Positions 35,463 through 42,765 of a DNA stretch of 64,000 nt are shown here, in pieces. The DNA comes from Treponema primitia ZAS-1. GTDB lineage: Bacteria; Spirochaetota; Spirochaetia; Treponematales; Breznakiellaceae. The notes below the pieces were generated by a model. That model saw only the letters and a program-made list of their open reading frames with translations. It did no database searches and was not told the DNA's origin. How positions within the stretch are numbered: the first letter of the stretch is position 1; the number at the start of each line of letters is the position of its first letter. The stretch covers positions 40,274 to 104,273 of the forward strand of contig NZ_AEEA01000170.1 of NCBI RefSeq assembly GCF_000297095.1, read 5' to 3'. Position numbers and translations under genes: made by a program.

Positions 35463-35496
35463 CCGGAAGGTGTGTGGTGCAGCCCCCACCTTCCGG
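35463..35496 (+). terminator. Hairpin between HIT and LarA-like genes
   Basis: CCGGAAGGTG (35463-35472) pairs with CACCTTCCGG (35487-35496) as a 10-bp perfect stem with a 14-base loop. No T-run follows, so it may be an attenuator or an RNA-stability element that sets larA-like gene expression relative to the upstream operon. Confidence 0.55.
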
Positions 35497-35508
35497 TCAG
35501 AGGGCCTT

Positions 35509-36828
35509 ATGAAAATCGAAATCCCCTATCTAAAAAAAACCTTCCCTCTGGAATTTTCCGATGAAAACCTACTGGCAGTGGCGGAACCGAATGAATTCAA
35601 GGCTGCCGGAACCATGGAACAAATTCTGGGGGAAGCCTTAAAAAGGCCCTATGGACCGAATAGTTTTACTAAGGATGGTCCCCAGGCTAATGCGGAACAG
35701 GGACAGGGTCTTGAAGATTTTCTCCACGGCGGCACACGGATTCTCATTATTATCAACGACGCTACCCGGCCAACCCCCACAGAGATGATCCTCAAGGGCC
35801 TTCTACCGGTTTTTGAGAAAACCGGTATCCAAATAGAAAATTTAACCTTCATCGTGGCCACCGGGGCACACCGGGGACCTACGGAGGATGAGTACCGGCA
35901 GATTCTGGGGGTGTTTTACGACAAACTCCGGAACCGCTGCGTTCACCACGATGCCCGGAAAGATGAAGATATGGCGGATTTGGGAACCACCAGGAATGGC
36001 ACACCAATACTGCTCAACAAGCGGCTCTTTGAAGCGGATCGAATAATCGCCACGGGCAGCGTAGAACCCCATTACTTCGCGGGCTTTACCGGGGGCCGCA
36101 AGGCATTTCTCCCGGGGATTGCCGCCTATAAGACCATCCAGGAGAACCATAAACAGGCCCTCTCCAAGGCAGCCCATTCCCTGGCCCTGGGGGGGAACCC
36201 GGTCCATGAGGATATGATGGACGCCCTGCCTCTGATCAAAGCGCCGGTATTCTCCCTCATGACCATTCTTGATAAGGAGCAGCGGGTAGCCGCTGCTACA
36301 ACCGGGGATCTGATGGCTTCTTTTTATGCCGCCGTTGAAATTGCCCGGAAGATATTCTGTGTGACTATTCCCGCGAAGGCGGACATCGTAGTATCGGTGG
36401 CAAAATTTCCTATGGACATCGATCTCTACCAATCCCAGAAGGCCATTGATAATGGCGCAGTAGCGCTAAAGGATGGGGGAACCCTGATCCTGGTTTCCAG
36501 CTGCAGGGACGGCATTGGAGATGAGGCCTACGCTAAACTGCTGGCCTCCGCCAAGAGTCCGGCGGATGCTCTCCGGCGTATCAGCGAAGGGTACAAGCTG
36601 GGATACCATAAGGCCGCCAAGATGGCCGCCGTATCCAATCGGGCTACGATAAAGGCCGTAACAGAATTACCTACAGAAAGGCTAAAAAGTATGTTCATCG
36701 AGAGCGCCGCTTCCCCCCAAGCGGCGCTGGATGAAGGCTTGAGAAAGGCCCAGTCCCGAGGTATCGCCGTCCCAAAAATACTTATACTCCCCGACGGCTG
36801 TGTTACCGTGCCGGAGTCTCAGGACTGA
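35509..36828 (+). CDS. LarA-family nickel-dependent hydroxyacid racemase homologue
   Basis: Protein of 439 residues starting at ATG 35509, after a GAGGG site. LarA-family features are IINDATRPTPTEMILKGLLP, VATGAHRGPTEDEYRQILG, VEPHYFAGFTGGRKAFLPGIAAYKTIQENHK and the C-terminal LPDGCVTVP. LarA uses a nickel-pincer nucleotide for hydride transfer, and the family includes lactate, malate and other 2-hydroxyacid racemases. Next to malic enzyme, malate racemisation is the obvious hypothesis (inference). The cofactor genes larB, larC and larE are not in the window, so they would have to be elsewhere. Confidence 0.88.
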   Translation: MKIEIPYLKKTFPLEFSDENLLAVAEPNEFKAAGTMEQILGEALKRPYGPNSFTKDGPQANAEQGQGLEDFLHGGTRILIIINDATRPTPTEMILKGLLPVFEKTGIQIENLTFIVATGAHRGPTEDEYRQILGVFYDKLRNRCVHHDARKDEDMADLGTTRNGTPILLNKRLFEADRIIATGSVEPHYFAGFTGGRKAFLPGIAAYKTIQENHKQALSKAAHSLALGGNPVHEDMMDALPLIKAPVFSLMTILDKEQRVAAATTGDLMASFYAAVEIARKIFCVTIPAKADIVVSVAKFPMDIDLYQSQKAIDNGAVALKDGGTLILVSSCRDGIGDEAYAKLLASAKSPADALRRISEGYKLGYHKAAKMAAVSNRATIKAVTELPTERLKSMFIESAASPQAALDEGLRKAQSRGIAVPKILILPDGCVTVPESQD

Positions 36829-36831
36829 GGC

Positions 36832-37308
36832 TTATGCTTTCCACCGTGCAAAAATACCTTTTGCCTTTATAAGAAAATCCTTGGGTATAACAATCTTCTC
36901 GTCGTCCTGGACTTTATACTGGGGGAAAATCGGCACCGGGTTACAGCCCCCGGAGGACACCTCTACACGATTCAAGGGAAACCGATTGCCGCAGTTCTGA
37001 CAGACCAGTACATTCCCGTTCTGTTTGTAATATCCCCGGCCCGATCCATAACAAACCTGACAGGTATTGAATACGGTCCGGTAGCTTCCGTCCGGCGCCT
37101 TTACCGCCAGAACCTCCATTTGAACCCCCTCAATAACCACGGGGTAAAACTGAGCGGTTCCGGAGAGATCGCTTAAGGGGATAACTAGATCCTGATCCAC
37201 CACGGGGCTGCGGGGCTGGGCGGAACTGTCGGCGCCCCAGAGAACGCCGCCCGCCGCCTGAGACATTATAATCACCATTGCCAATATCCACGACCTGTTC
37301 TTCATCAT
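36832..37308 (-). CDS. DUF2318-type exported metal-binding protein
   Basis: Protein of about 158 residues with an N-terminal signal or anchor (WILAMVIIMSQAAGGVLWGA). The Cys-rich core, NTCQVCYGSGRGYYKQNGN followed by VLVCQNCGNRFP, has two CxxC pairs typical of DUF2318, a family often found with metal or iron transport components. GGAGG precedes a cluster of start codons; ATG at 37308 has the best spacing. It sits downstream of a copper-type fusion protein and a small membrane protein, suggesting a shared periplasmic metal or redox role. Confidence 0.8.
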   Translation of the reverse strand: MMKNRSWILAMVIIMSQAAGGVLWGADSSAQPRSPVVDQDLVIPLSDLSGTAQFYPVVIEGVQMEVLAVKAPDGSYRTVFNTCQVCYGSGRGYYKQNGNVLVCQNCGNRFPLNRVEVSSGGCNPVPIFPQYKVQDDEKIVIPKDFLIKAKGIFARWKA

Positions 37309-37329
37309 CACCATACCTCCATAAAATAA

Positions 37330-37434
37330 CTATTTTTCAGAATCCTTAGATTTTTTCCGATTCATTAAAACCGAGACTATCACAATTACTATTGCCGGCA
37401 ATATACAATGCCAGTGCGTCAACAGGATACCCAT
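37330..37434 (-). CDS. Small single-span membrane protein (34 residues)
   Basis: Short ORF with a very strong ribosome-binding site (GGGGGAAGGG) directly before the ATG at 37434. The product starts MGILLTHWHCILP, has a hydrophobic helix AIVIVIVSVLM and ends with a charged tail NRKKSKDSEK, which fits a single-span protein with the tail in the cytoplasm. It lies between the copper-type fusion gene and the DUF2318 gene on the same strand. His and Cys at the membrane edge could bind metal. No family recognised. Confidence 0.6.
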   Translation of the reverse strand: MGILLTHWHCILPAIVIVIVSVLMNRKKSKDSEK

Positions 37435-37446
37435 CCCTTCCCCCTT

Positions 37447-38925
37447 TCATTCATTTTCAGGAAATTCTGCGTCAAACAATTTCCAAAAATCGGCCTCGTC
37501 TTCTTCGCTCCAATCCGCCATGGCGGCAATGTCTTCATCATCGAGGTAATCATCCTCCAAAATTACTGTTTCCGGGGGTAATTCCGCTCCGGGCTCGATT
37601 ACGGTAATATTACTGCGGATCATCCCCATCCAGCAGCTATACCGGAAAACACCGGTTTTTTCCGGGGTAAATTCGACCATGTTGGTTCCCGCAGTAAACT
37701 TGTGTTCAATGCCGTATTCGCGGATAATCATCCGGTTGTTACAGCCGTTAATGCTCCCCGGCGGCGCCTCGATGGTCCACCGCACCGGCATTCCCGCCAT
37801 CACCACAATGGGCTGATACTGTCCCGGCAGCAGGGTGGTACTTACCAGTTGTACCCCATCCTCTACGACTATCCCCGGAGCGGCGGATACCGAGCCGGCA
37901 GCCGTATCGAAGGGGCTGGAAAACCCGGAAAGACTCCAGCCGTTCGTAAACATAATCAACCCTAAAACCGCCACAAGAACTGCGCCCGCGCTCATCACGG
38001 TGCGGGTAAACTTTTTACTCAACAGGGAACTCAGGGCGCCCAGGCCGAACATCAGGGGTACGGTACCCAGGCTGAAGAGCAGCATGGAGAGGCCACCCGT
38101 AACAGGATTCCCGGTGGAGAGGGCGTAGAGCTGCATGGCCTGGAGGGGGCCGCAGGGCATAAGGCCGTTTAATAAACCCACATAGAGGGGACTATTACTA
38201 TGGCCTTTTTTCTCCTCAATACGGCGGGCAAGGAAACCGGGCATCCTTGGGGTAAGGCGCCGCAGCCAGGGGAATATACCCAGCATATTTATTCCCATGA
38301 TCACCATGAAGACCCCGGCGGCAATCTGTACCGCCCCCTTCATGGCCCCGGAAAAACTGATCACCGAACCCAGGGCGCCCACGATGACCCCCACTAGGGT
38401 GTAGGAGACTACCCGACCCAGGTTGTACAAAAGGCTCGGCCGCATGGCGACAGTACCGCTGCCCGCCCGGTTCCCATTGGATACACATTGGGAAAGGTTT
38501 ATCCCCCCGCACATGGCGATACAGTGGACCGAAGTGATAAGCCCTATAACAAAAAGCATCCCGTAACCCATCCCCGCCTCGGCCAGGGGGAAGGTATTAA
38601 ACAGGGTGATAAGCCCCAGATTACGGACCAGCAAGAAAAGGGCGGCGATAATAACCAGGGAGCTTATGGTACGGTTAAGGGAATTTCCCGCAGATGCACC
38701 ATGGCCGGTATAAACGTGATAATCAAGCTTTTCGATAATCGAAGTTATTTCCTGGATGGTAATAGTTTCGGTTTGGTAAGAAACCACCGCAGTACCGGTA
38801 TTGTAATCTACCTTGGCTTTTACAATCCCCTGGGTACCGCGCAGAGTTTTTTCAATTTTGTTCCGGCAGTTCACACAGGTCATGCCATCAATACGTAAAT
38901 TTTTGGTTTTTACACCGGTTTCCAT
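37447..38925 (-). CDS. Three-domain metal protein: HMA + UreH/DsbD-like membrane domain + cupredoxin-like
   Basis: Protein of 492 residues. Residues about 8-70 form a heavy-metal-associated domain with IDGMTCVNCRNKIEK (CxxC). Residues about 85-350 form a six-helix transporter-like domain of the UreH/DsbD type with SVHCIAMCGGINLSQC and LNGLMPCGPLQAMQLYAL, each carrying conserved Cys. Residues about 370-455 look like a cupredoxin domain (CNNRMIIREYGIEHKF and FRYSCWMGMI with Cys and Met ligands). The C-terminus is acidic. It likely moves copper or reducing equivalents across the inner membrane. The start has no strong ribosome-binding site. Confidence 0.85.
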   Translation of the reverse strand: METGVKTKNLRIDGMTCVNCRNKIEKTLRGTQGIVKAKVDYNTGTAVVSYQTETITIQEITSIIEKLDYHVYTGHGASAGNSLNRTISSLVIIAALFLLVRNLGLITLFNTFPLAEAGMGYGMLFVIGLITSVHCIAMCGGINLSQCVSNGNRAGSGTVAMRPSLLYNLGRVVSYTLVGVIVGALGSVISFSGAMKGAVQIAAGVFMVIMGINMLGIFPWLRRLTPRMPGFLARRIEEKKGHSNSPLYVGLLNGLMPCGPLQAMQLYALSTGNPVTGGLSMLLFSLGTVPLMFGLGALSSLLSKKFTRTVMSAGAVLVAVLGLIMFTNGWSLSGFSSPFDTAAGSVSAAPGIVVEDGVQLVSTTLLPGQYQPIVVMAGMPVRWTIEAPPGSINGCNNRMIIREYGIEHKFTAGTNMVEFTPEKTGVFRYSCWMGMIRSNITVIEPGAELPPETVILEDDYLDDEDIAAMADWSEEDEADFWKLFDAEFPENE

Positions 38926-38985
38926 AATAAGAATGGTACACCAAGAATATGTTGAAATTGTGAAGAAAAAAGAATTTTACGGGTT

Positions 38986-40164
38986 TTATTTTCCCAGTAA
39001 GCCCGCCAAAGACGGGATAGCTATGAAGTTCCCTACCATACCCCCCACAGAAGAAAGAAAAAACACCAGCAGTGCCTTGGTAATCCGGTTCCGGTAGATC
39101 CCCTTCAGGCTGGAAACATCGTCGGAGATGGTCTCGGCGTCGGCGACCCGGGGTTTCCGCATGGTAGCTTCGGTGATGCCCGAAAACAGGCCGACCCCGA
39201 TAAAGGGATTGATGGTGGCAACCGGGGCGCCCACAAAGGACACCAAAATAGACAGGGGATGCCCCAGGGCGATGAGGGTACCCAAAGCGGCCAGAGAACC
39301 GTTCCAAAGCACCCAGTGGAGCAGCATGGACAGGCTTACACCGGCGCCGGCGCGAAAAAAACCCAGGACGATGATTGCCACGATAATAGCCGGGATGATC
39401 CAGCCCGCAATCTTGGAGAATAGGGAAGGCGGGGGAATTTTATCCAGTTCCGAAACATCGGCGTTTTCTTCCCCGGCGGAGATCCGTTCCAGGTGGGACT
39501 TAATCCCCATAAGATGCCCCGCCCCAACAACAGCGACCTGCCTTGACGTACCGCCGGCCCAAATCTTCGCCGCCAGATACCGGTCACGCTCGTCGATGAG
39601 GGTTTCCTTTACCGTAGGCAGGTAGTCCGCCAGCTCGGACATCATACCATCCAGTTCGCTGCGGTTTTTCAGGTTTTCAATTTCAGTCTCGCTTAGTTTT
39701 TCTGTGGTAAAGGCGCTGGAAACAAGGGATGCCAGGAGCTTGCTCTTGCTCCAAAAACCGCAGCGGGCCCAGGCGCGGCTGAGGGTGGTCTGTATCTGCC
39801 GGTCGCAAAAGGTATAGGGAATCCCTAGTTCTGTGGCGGTATTGATGGCGATCTTCATCTCCTCCCCGGGCTTGACCCCCAGTTCCGCCCCCATGCGGCG
39901 CTGAAAACTGGAAAGGACCAGGTTGGCCATGAGGAGGAAACCCTTGCCCTCCCGAAAAACCTTGGCCACATCCAGCTTTTCCCAGCTATCCTTCTGGGCC
40001 ATGGAGTCATAGCGCCCGGCATCCAGCTCCACACAGACCTGGTCCGGCTTTTCTTCCCGAATTACCCCGGCAACTTCCTCAATACTTTCCCTGGAAACAT
40101 GTGCGGTACCGATAAGAATAACTTCTCTACCCGGAAGATTAACCGTAACATGGGTATCCTTCAT
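38986..40164 (-). CDS. TraB/PrgY-family membrane protein
   Basis: Protein of 392 residues. The soluble N-terminal domain has the TraB signature IGTAHVSRESIEEV with VCVELDAGRYDSM, RDRYLAAKI and VVGAGHLMGI, a fold related to TIKI-type metalloproteases. Four or more hydrophobic helices follow (ISAGEEN-linker, then GWIIPAIIVAIIVLGFF onward). The founding members inhibit pheromone signalling, but the chromosomal bacterial versions have no settled function. Its ribosome-binding site is part of the two-hairpin leader element at 40166-40245. Confidence 0.88.
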   Translation of the reverse strand: MKDTHVTVNLPGREVILIGTAHVSRESIEEVAGVIREEKPDQVCVELDAGRYDSMAQKDSWEKLDVAKVFREGKGFLLMANLVLSSFQRRMGAELGVKPGEEMKIAINTATELGIPYTFCDRQIQTTLSRAWARCGFWSKSKLLASLVSSAFTTEKLSETEIENLKNRSELDGMMSELADYLPTVKETLIDERDRYLAAKIWAGGTSRQVAVVGAGHLMGIKSHLERISAGEENADVSELDKIPPPSLFSKIAGWIIPAIIVAIIVLGFFRAGAGVSLSMLLHWVLWNGSLAALGTLIALGHPLSILVSFVGAPVATINPFIGVGLFSGITEATMRKPRVADAETISDDVSSLKGIYRNRITKALLVFFLSSVGGMVGNFIAIPSLAGLLGK

Positions 40165-40165
40165 A

Positions 40166-40245
40166 ATAACTCCTATATTAGCGCAGGGACTCCCGCACTA
40201 TCAAATCGAAGCGAAACGAAGTTTCGCATAACTCCTATTTAGTGC
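40166..40245 (-). repeat. Two-hairpin leader element with tiny ORF and RBS (copy B)
   Basis: Read on the minus strand the order is GCACTAAATAGGAGTTAT (40245-40228), the hairpin GCGAAAC/GTTTCGC (40227-40211), TTCGATTTGATA, an imperfect hairpin GTGCGGG/CCTGCGC (about 40198-40181), then TAATATAGGAGTTAT just before the TraB-family start. An ATG inside the first GGAGTTATG opens a short ORF (MRNFVSLRFD...). This mirrors copy A at 15412-15474, in the same orientation relative to the downstream gene. It overlaps the stop of the DHH gene. Confidence 0.7.
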
Positions 40246-41246
40246 TCTTTAATAGCGTTGAAAAACCGTAAAAACAAATCATCATCGCTTATTTTTGTGG
40301 CGGGAAAGAGCAGCCCTCCTGCCATATAGTCATGTCCGCCCCCTTCGCCTATGTCTTGTAGCGCGGTACGGATTACCCGGGCGGCGGAAATATCCGGGAG
40401 CTGGCTCCGTACCGAAACCGGCCGGATCTCCCCCTTGTTCTCCACCAGAATGGTAATAGAAATCTCCCGGAGCCGCAGGAAAAAATCCGCCAGGACCGAA
40501 ATGGCTTCCTGGGTGATCTCTTTGGTGATCACGGTAAAGAAGATACCGTCCTGTATCCGGGCATTGGCAATGGCCAATTGGAGGGAGTTCAGATCCGTTT
40601 TTGAAAGCGCTGTTTTAACCACCCGGGATCCGTACTCCCAATCGGCGATGAAGAAAATCCGGTGCAGGGCGTCCAGATCCGCCTGATGTACCCGGCGGGA
40701 AAGAAAGTCCGTATCCATCTGTATGCCCATAAGTAACGCTGTGGCAGCAACCTTATCGGGACTCAATGCCAGCTCATGCCAGTAACTTTCGATAATGGAC
40801 GAACAGGCGCCATAGTCTGTCCGGATATCCACAAAGGGACAGTCCGGAGTTTCGGAACCCCCATGGTGATCTATCACACCAAAAAGATTATCCGTTATCT
40901 GCCGGGCATTGGTATTCGTGGGATTTCCGTCCACCATAATGCAGGGAGCATGACGCCATTCTTTGTTTGCCTTATCTACAACCTGGGTAATGGGAATCGC
41001 CAGCTCTGAAACCATGGACCAGAGGGAATAGCTCCGGATGATGCCTCGGTACAGGAGCTTAGGGGCAAACCCAAAACGTTCCAGAAGCTGGCTCAGGGCA
41101 AAGGCCGAAGCCATGGCGTCATGGTCCGGAAAATCATGAGTTTGGATTACTACCCGCCTTTGAGGCACATCGGGGTCTTCGATAAACCGATCCGAAAGGC
41201 GGCAGGATTCTTCCAGAAGTTCGAGCAGCCGGGAAAAGTGGTCCAT
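40239..41246 (-). CDS. DHH/DHHA1 phosphoesterase
   Basis: Protein of 335 residues. The DHH domain shows THDFPDHDAMASAFALSQLL (metal-binding Asp/His) and the core GVIDHHGGSETPDC; MVDGNPTN is another family motif. The C-terminal DHHA1 domain ends GEGGGHDYMAGG, the typical GGGHxxAaG nucleic-acid or nucleotide contact. This matches NrnA/RecJ-like enzymes that degrade oligoribonucleotides, cyclic dinucleotides or pAp. It starts one base after the TPR gene stop, so the two are coupled. Confidence 0.88.
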   Translation of the reverse strand: MDHFSRLLELLEESCRLSDRFIEDPDVPQRRVVIQTHDFPDHDAMASAFALSQLLERFGFAPKLLYRGIIRSYSLWSMVSELAIPITQVVDKANKEWRHAPCIMVDGNPTNTNARQITDNLFGVIDHHGGSETPDCPFVDIRTDYGACSSIIESYWHELALSPDKVAATALLMGIQMDTDFLSRRVHQADLDALHRIFFIADWEYGSRVVKTALSKTDLNSLQLAIANARIQDGIFFTVITKEITQEAISVLADFFLRLREISITILVENKGEIRPVSVRSQLPDISAARVIRTALQDIGEGGGHDYMAGGLLFPATKISDDDLFLRFFNAIKEH

Positions 41247-41247
41247 A

Positions 41248-42687
41248 TCAGGGAGCCTTCAGATTCCGTTCTTCCACGACCCACTCGGTAAAGCGCCATT
41301 CGATAATGGTACGCTCTCCCATGTCATAAGCCTGGGTAAAATACCTATTCGCCAGGGTGGTATTGCCCCGAACATCGTAGTAACTCGCCAGATAGTACAA
41401 CATCTGGGCCTTGAGTGTAAGGTTTTGTTCTTGATCTATCCGTGCGGCCACATCACTGTCCCCGTTCAGATCATGGTAGAGCCGGATCACATACCACTCT
41501 AAACTATCCCGCTTAACCTTCCGCAATACCTCTGCAAGAAACGGTTTCGGATCCATTATCCTGCCCGCCCGCATCCAGCACAGGGAAGTAAGCAGGGCAT
41601 AGGAGAAGGTTTCCGGCGTCTGTCTATAGGTCGCCATAAAGGCGTCCCTGGCCTCAGCCCAGAGACCCCTCCGCATTTTGTGGATCCCCACACCCTCAAA
41701 GGCAAAATAATAATCCGGTTTAAGCTTGGCAAGAACCTCGTAATCATGCTCCGCCCCTTCGTAATCACCCAGTTCATCCTTTATCCCGGCGCTGTACACA
41801 TAGGCGATGAACATATTCGGATCTATTCCTATGGCCCGGTTAAATTCCGGAAGGGCTTCCTGCTTCCGCTGCAGATCCACCAGGACGATTCCCCGGTCAA
41901 CGGCTATCCAATAATCATTACTGTTAATGCTCTTAGCCCGGTCCAGATCGTTTAAGGCATCGGTATAAAAACCCGCTCCTTCGTAAAGCCGGGCCCGTTC
42001 GGTTAAGGGTCTGGTCCATTGGGGATAGAGGGTAACCGCCTTGTTCAGCAGGGACTCCGCAGCCTTGGGGTTCCGCTGGTACCGGTACACCCCGGCCCGG
42101 CCGAGAAGGGCGTCACCGTTGTTCGGGTCCGCCGCCAGGGCTTTATCAAAATAGGAAGCCGCAGTTTGCAGGGATTTAGCCAGAACCGCTATATTCCCCA
42201 GGGCGGAAAGGGCCCGCACATGGTTCGGATCGATTTTGATGATACGTTCCAGGATCGTCTTCTGTTCCCGTTCCTTTCCCTGAGCACTTTCCAGGGTGGA
42301 AAGCACATAGAGGGCTTCCGTATTATTCGCATCCCCGGCGATAATCCCTTCAATAATACTCCGGGCTTCCCTAACTCTGCCCGCGGAGCTTAACACCGAA
42401 GCCTTCAACAGACGAATATTGGAAGTTGCAGCAACTTCGCTGTCCAGGCGCTCAAAACATGCCAGGGCGCCGTCGTAATCCCCCCGTCCAAGAAAATCCG
42501 CCACTGCGGACAGGATAGACTCGGTATCCGTTTGGGGAATCTCCTGGGCAGCAAGAACCTCGACAAAGGGAACCGAAACAGCAGCCATTTCTGTGGCAGG
42601 GGCTTGCTCCGCAGGACGGGAAGAACAGGAGAAAAACCAGGGCAGGATTGTCAGAAGGAGAAAAATCCTAGGGTATCCAGTATTCAT
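41248..42687 (-). CDS. TPR-repeat lipoprotein
   Basis: Protein of 479 residues. The N-terminus IFLLLTILPWFFSCSSRPAEQ is a lipoprotein signal with a relaxed lipobox ending in Cys, as is common in spirochaetes. At least seven tetratricopeptide-like repeats follow (for example AALGNIAVLAKSLQTAASYFDKALAADPNNGDALLGRAGVY). TPR lipoproteins act as scaffolds in the envelope; no specific partner can be named. The palindromic motif GAAGTTGCAGCAACTTC lies inside it near 42422-42438. Confidence 0.85.
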   Translation of the reverse strand: MNTGYPRIFLLLTILPWFFSCSSRPAEQAPATEMAAVSVPFVEVLAAQEIPQTDTESILSAVADFLGRGDYDGALACFERLDSEVAATSNIRLLKASVLSSAGRVREARSIIEGIIAGDANNTEALYVLSTLESAQGKEREQKTILERIIKIDPNHVRALSALGNIAVLAKSLQTAASYFDKALAADPNNGDALLGRAGVYRYQRNPKAAESLLNKAVTLYPQWTRPLTERARLYEGAGFYTDALNDLDRAKSINSNDYWIAVDRGIVLVDLQRKQEALPEFNRAIGIDPNMFIAYVYSAGIKDELGDYEGAEHDYEVLAKLKPDYYFAFEGVGIHKMRRGLWAEARDAFMATYRQTPETFSYALLTSLCWMRAGRIMDPKPFLAEVLRKVKRDSLEWYVIRLYHDLNGDSDVAARIDQEQNLTLKAQMLYYLASYYDVRGNTTLANRYFTQAYDMGERTIIEWRFTEWVVEERNLKAP

Positions 42688-42765
42688 ATTTATCCATAAT
42701 ATAGTACAATCATCTTAAAAGCAACAAGTTGCAATTTGAACACCTATAGGATATCTTAGAGTAGG

